From Gemmatimonadota bacterium (GTDB lineage Bacteria > Gemmatimonadota > Gemmatimonadetes > Gemmatimonadales > Gemmatimonadaceae): a DNA stretch of 8,090 nt. The notes below the pieces were generated by a model. That model was not told the DNA's origin. It did not search any database and saw only the letters and a list, made by a program, of their open reading frames with translations. Shown here one piece after another: positions 6,278 to 8,090 of the stretch (positions within the stretch are counted from its first letter, which is position 1; each line of letters starts with the position of its first letter). Made by a program: the position numbers and the translations under genes. The stretch is taken from positions 1-8,090 of the forward strand of contig JARIET010000120.1 of the NCBI GenBank assembly GCA_031127185.1, in the 5' to 3' direction.

Positions 6278-7530
6278 GTTCGGTCGCCGGCGCCACCCAG
6301 CCGATGGGCGGCGTCAAGTTCAAGCTCAGCGTGATGATGTTCCTCCAGTACTTCATCTGGGGGAGCTGGTTCGTCACGATGGGTACCTACCTGGGCCAGA
6401 CCCGGCAGTTCGCCGATACGCAGATTGGCAGCGCGTACGGCGCAATGGCGATCGCCGCGATCGTCTCGCCGCTCTTCATGGGCGTGATCGCCGACCGGTT
6501 CTTCGCGAGTGAAAAGATCCTCGGCATCCTGCACCTGGCCGGTGGTGTGACGATGTGGTTGGTGTCGCAACAGACAGACTGGAGCACATTCTATCCGCTG
6601 TTGATCGTGTACGCGCTCTGCTACATGCCAACGCTATCGCTCACGAATTCGATTTCGTTTCACCAGATCAAGGACCCGGCCCGCGATTTTCCACTGATCC
6701 GCGTGCTCGGCACGATCGGGTGGATTGTGGCAGGGATCGTCATCGGCAAGGTGTTCAAGGCCGACGCCACTGCCCTGCCCATGCAACTCGCGGCAGGCGC
6801 ATCAGTGGTCATGGGGCTCTTCGCGTTTGCGCTTCCCCACACGCCGCCTCGGGCGGCGGGCGAGCCTTTCAGCATTCGCGACGCGCTGGGGCTCGACGCG
6901 CTCCAGCTGCTCAAGGAGCGGGATTTTCGGTACTTCACCGTCGGCTCGTTTCTCCTCTGCGTGCCGCTGCAGTTCTACTATGCCTTCGCGAATCTCTACC
7001 TGAATGAAGTGAAGGCGCCCGACCCGGCGTTCATCCAGACCTTCGGGCAGATGAGCGAGATCGCGTTCATGCTCCTGTTGCCCTTTGCGTTGCGCAAGTT
7101 CGGGATCAAGTGGATCATGGTCGCCGGAATGTTTGCCTGGTTCCTTCGCTACATGATGTTCGGACATTTTGAGAATTCGTTCTTCGGCGTCGTGCCAGGC
7201 GGACTCTGGGCGGTGTATGTCGGCATCCTGCTGCATGGCATCTGCTACGATTTCTTTTTCGTGGCCGGGCAGATCTACACGGACGAACGTGCAGGCCCCA
7301 AGGTGCGCGCCGCCGCACAGGGGTTCATCAATCTGGTCACCAACGGGCTCGGTTATTTCCTGGGTGCCACGGTCTCGGGGCTCGTGGTCAGCAAGTACGC
7401 GGTAACGCCGGTTGACGGCAACCCGCCACACGACTGGTACCAGATCTGGCACACCGCGGGCTATCTCGCGCTGGGCGTGACCGTGCTCTTCCTCTTCCTC
7501 TTCCGCCCGCGCAAGCAGGCGGCGGAGTAG
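6274..7530 (+). CDS. NupG-like MFS transporter (nucleoside:H+ symporter family), probable sugar importer
   Basis: Encodes 418 residues from GTG, the usual NupG size (418 aa), with about 12 membrane segments. NupG/XapB landmarks are in order: '[10 protein letters not shown]' (23-32), 'GVIADR' (70-75), '[13 protein letters not shown]' (117-129), '[13 protein letters not shown]' (138-150), 'QMSEIAFML' (259-267), 'GIKW' (277-280), 'CYDFFFVAG' (324-332) and 'RAAAQG' (345-350). By alignment to E. coli NupG from memory, R136, T140, Q225, Q261, E264 and D323 are kept as R143, T147, Q233, Q259, E262 and D326. N228 is Tyr236, Y318 is His321, F143 is Trp150 and F322 is Tyr325. Proton-coupled import is expected from the family. 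The changed pocket and DUF1080 neighbour suggest a sugar or keto-sugar rather than a nucleoside, but nucleosides remain possible. Confidence 0.9.
   Translation: MSSVAGATQPMGGVKFKLSVMMFLQYFIWGSWFVTMGTYLGQTRQFADTQIGSAYGAMAIAAIVSPLFMGVIADRFFASEKILGILHLAGGVTMWLVSQQTDWSTFYPLLIVYALCYMPTLSLTNSISFHQIKDPARDFPLIRVLGTIGWIVAGIVIGKVFKADATALPMQLAAGASVVMGLFAFALPHTPPRAAGEPFSIRDALGLDALQLLKERDFRYFTVGSFLLCVPLQFYYAFANLYLNEVKAPDPAFIQTFGQMSEIAFMLLLPFALRKFGIKWIMVAGMFAWFLRYMMFGHFENSFFGVVPGGLWAVYVGILLHGICYDFFFVAGQIYTDERAGPKVRAAAQGFINLVTNGLGYFLGATVSGLVVSKYAVTPVDGNPPHDWYQIWHTAGYLALGVTVLFLFLFRPRKQAAE
7524..7527 (+). promoter_or_regulatory. Ribosome binding site for the cutC start at 7535
   Basis: GGAG overlapping the last codons of the MFS gene lies 7 nt before GTG 7535. 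A competing AGGA at 7590-7593 lies 4 nt before GTG 7598. The first has better spacing, but both are usable, so the start stays uncertain. Confidence 0.45.
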
Positions 7531-7534
7531 GCGG

Positions 7535-8090
7535 GTGACCGCTCCGGATCCGGGCATCCGTCGCCTCTCGGTCAACAATCCCGGAGCGCAGGAATCCGTG
7601 CTGGTCGAGGCGGCGGTCGATACGTTCGACGCGGCGATTGCCGCCGAAGTCGCGGGGGTGCAGCGGATTGAGCTCTGTGGCCCGCTGCACGACGGCGGCA
7701 CGACGCCGAGCGCCGGACTGATCGCGCGGTGCTCGGAGAAGCTACTGACGTCGGTGAACGTGCTGATCCGGCCACGCGCCGGGAACTTCGTCTACACCGA
7801 CGACGAAATCGAAATCATGAAGAAGGACATCGCGGTGGCACGCGAACTCGGCGTCGACGGCTTTGCCTTCGGGGCATTGACGCCTGAGGGTGACATCGAT
7901 GTCGCGAACATGGCGGACCTCATCGCCGTGGCGACACCGCTGCGCGTGGTGTTTCACCGCGCATTTGATGCGGCACGCGACCAGGACGAGGCGCTGGAGC
8001 TGTTGGTATCGCTTCAGGTGAACGGCGTACTCACGAGTGGCGCCGCACCGACGGCTGTCGCGGGTCTCGAGCGCATCAAGTCGCTGGTGG
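7535..8090 (+). CDS. cutC: CutC-family TIM-barrel protein, 3' end outside window
   Basis: The frame is open from GTG 7535 to the window end, 185 codons of a family usually about 230-250 residues. CutC signatures are clear: 'LVEAAVDTFDAAIAAEVAG' (23-41), 'RIELCGPLHDGGTTPSAGL' (44-62), 'LIRPRAGNFVYTDDE' (77-91), 'DGFAFGALTPEGDID' (108-122), 'FHRAFD' (140-145) and 'VLTSGAAPTA' (165-174). Most CutC proteins begin at the first strand, which here corresponds to GTG 7598; starting at 7535 adds about 21 residues lacking family similarity. The gene begins 4 bp after the MFS stop, so it belongs to the same transcript. The copper-homeostasis name is historical: the E. coli copper phenotype was traced to the MicL small RNA from that locus. 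Next to a DUF1080 enzyme and transporter, a role in sugar metabolism is a reasonable inference; the reaction is unknown. Confidence 0.88.
   Translation, partial: MTAPDPGIRRLSVNNPGAQESVLVEAAVDTFDAAIAAEVAGVQRIELCGPLHDGGTTPSAGLIARCSEKLLTSVNVLIRPRAGNFVYTDDEIEIMKKDIAVARELGVDGFAFGALTPEGDIDVANMADLIAVATPLRVVFHRAFDAARDQDEALELLVSLQVNGVLTSGAAPTAVAGLERIKSLV

Noticed and set aside
6802..7701. 299-codon minus-strand open frame opposite the MFS and cutC genes
   Set aside because: Charged, low-hydrophobicity translation with no recognisable motif, spanning two well-supported genes on the other strand.

Overview
The window is GC-rich, gene-dense bacterial chromosome, with no RNA genes, mobile elements or CRISPR arrays visible. 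It carries a TamB-type envelope protein and a Sec-exported sugar enzyme, so the host has two membranes. Gene content, the high G+C and the style of the TamB protein would fit Gemmatimonadota or a similar soil or freshwater diderm. That assignment is an impression; no phylogenetic marker is present.

Left half (1-4061): the 3' part, about 1,350 codons, of a very large tamB-like gene reading rightward. Its start lies beyond the left edge. Middle (4071-5526): a short mscL on the minus strand meets tamB tail to tail with a 9-bp gap. A small aquaporin-family gene is transcribed divergently from mscL across a 148-bp region. The aquaporin then converges, again with a 9-bp gap, on a VOC (glyoxalase/bleomycin-resistance fold) gene. 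A perfect 8-bp-stem hairpin spans the two stop codons at that second junction.

Right half (5612-8090): a rightward, tightly packed cluster. It holds a secreted DUF1080 / 3-keto-disaccharide hydrolase-type protein, a NupG-like major facilitator overlapping it by 4 bp (GTGA), and a CutC-family TIM barrel starting 4 bp after the transporter stop and cut by the window end.

Two groups look functionally coherent. mscL and the aquaporin form a divergent membrane-channel pair plausibly tied to osmotic balance. The aquaporin is atypical: by alignment to E. coli AqpZ its selectivity filter lacks both the Arg and the His. The DUF1080-MFS-CutC cluster reads as a carbohydrate scavenging unit: a periplasmic or extracellular enzyme acts on an oxidised or unusual glycoside, the transporter imports the product, and a cytoplasmic TIM barrel may process it. 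The transporter keeps the NupG charged core but changes several recalled nucleoside-pocket positions, which supports a non-nucleoside substrate. This unit is the best candidate here for undescribed biology, but the assignment is inference from families and gene order.
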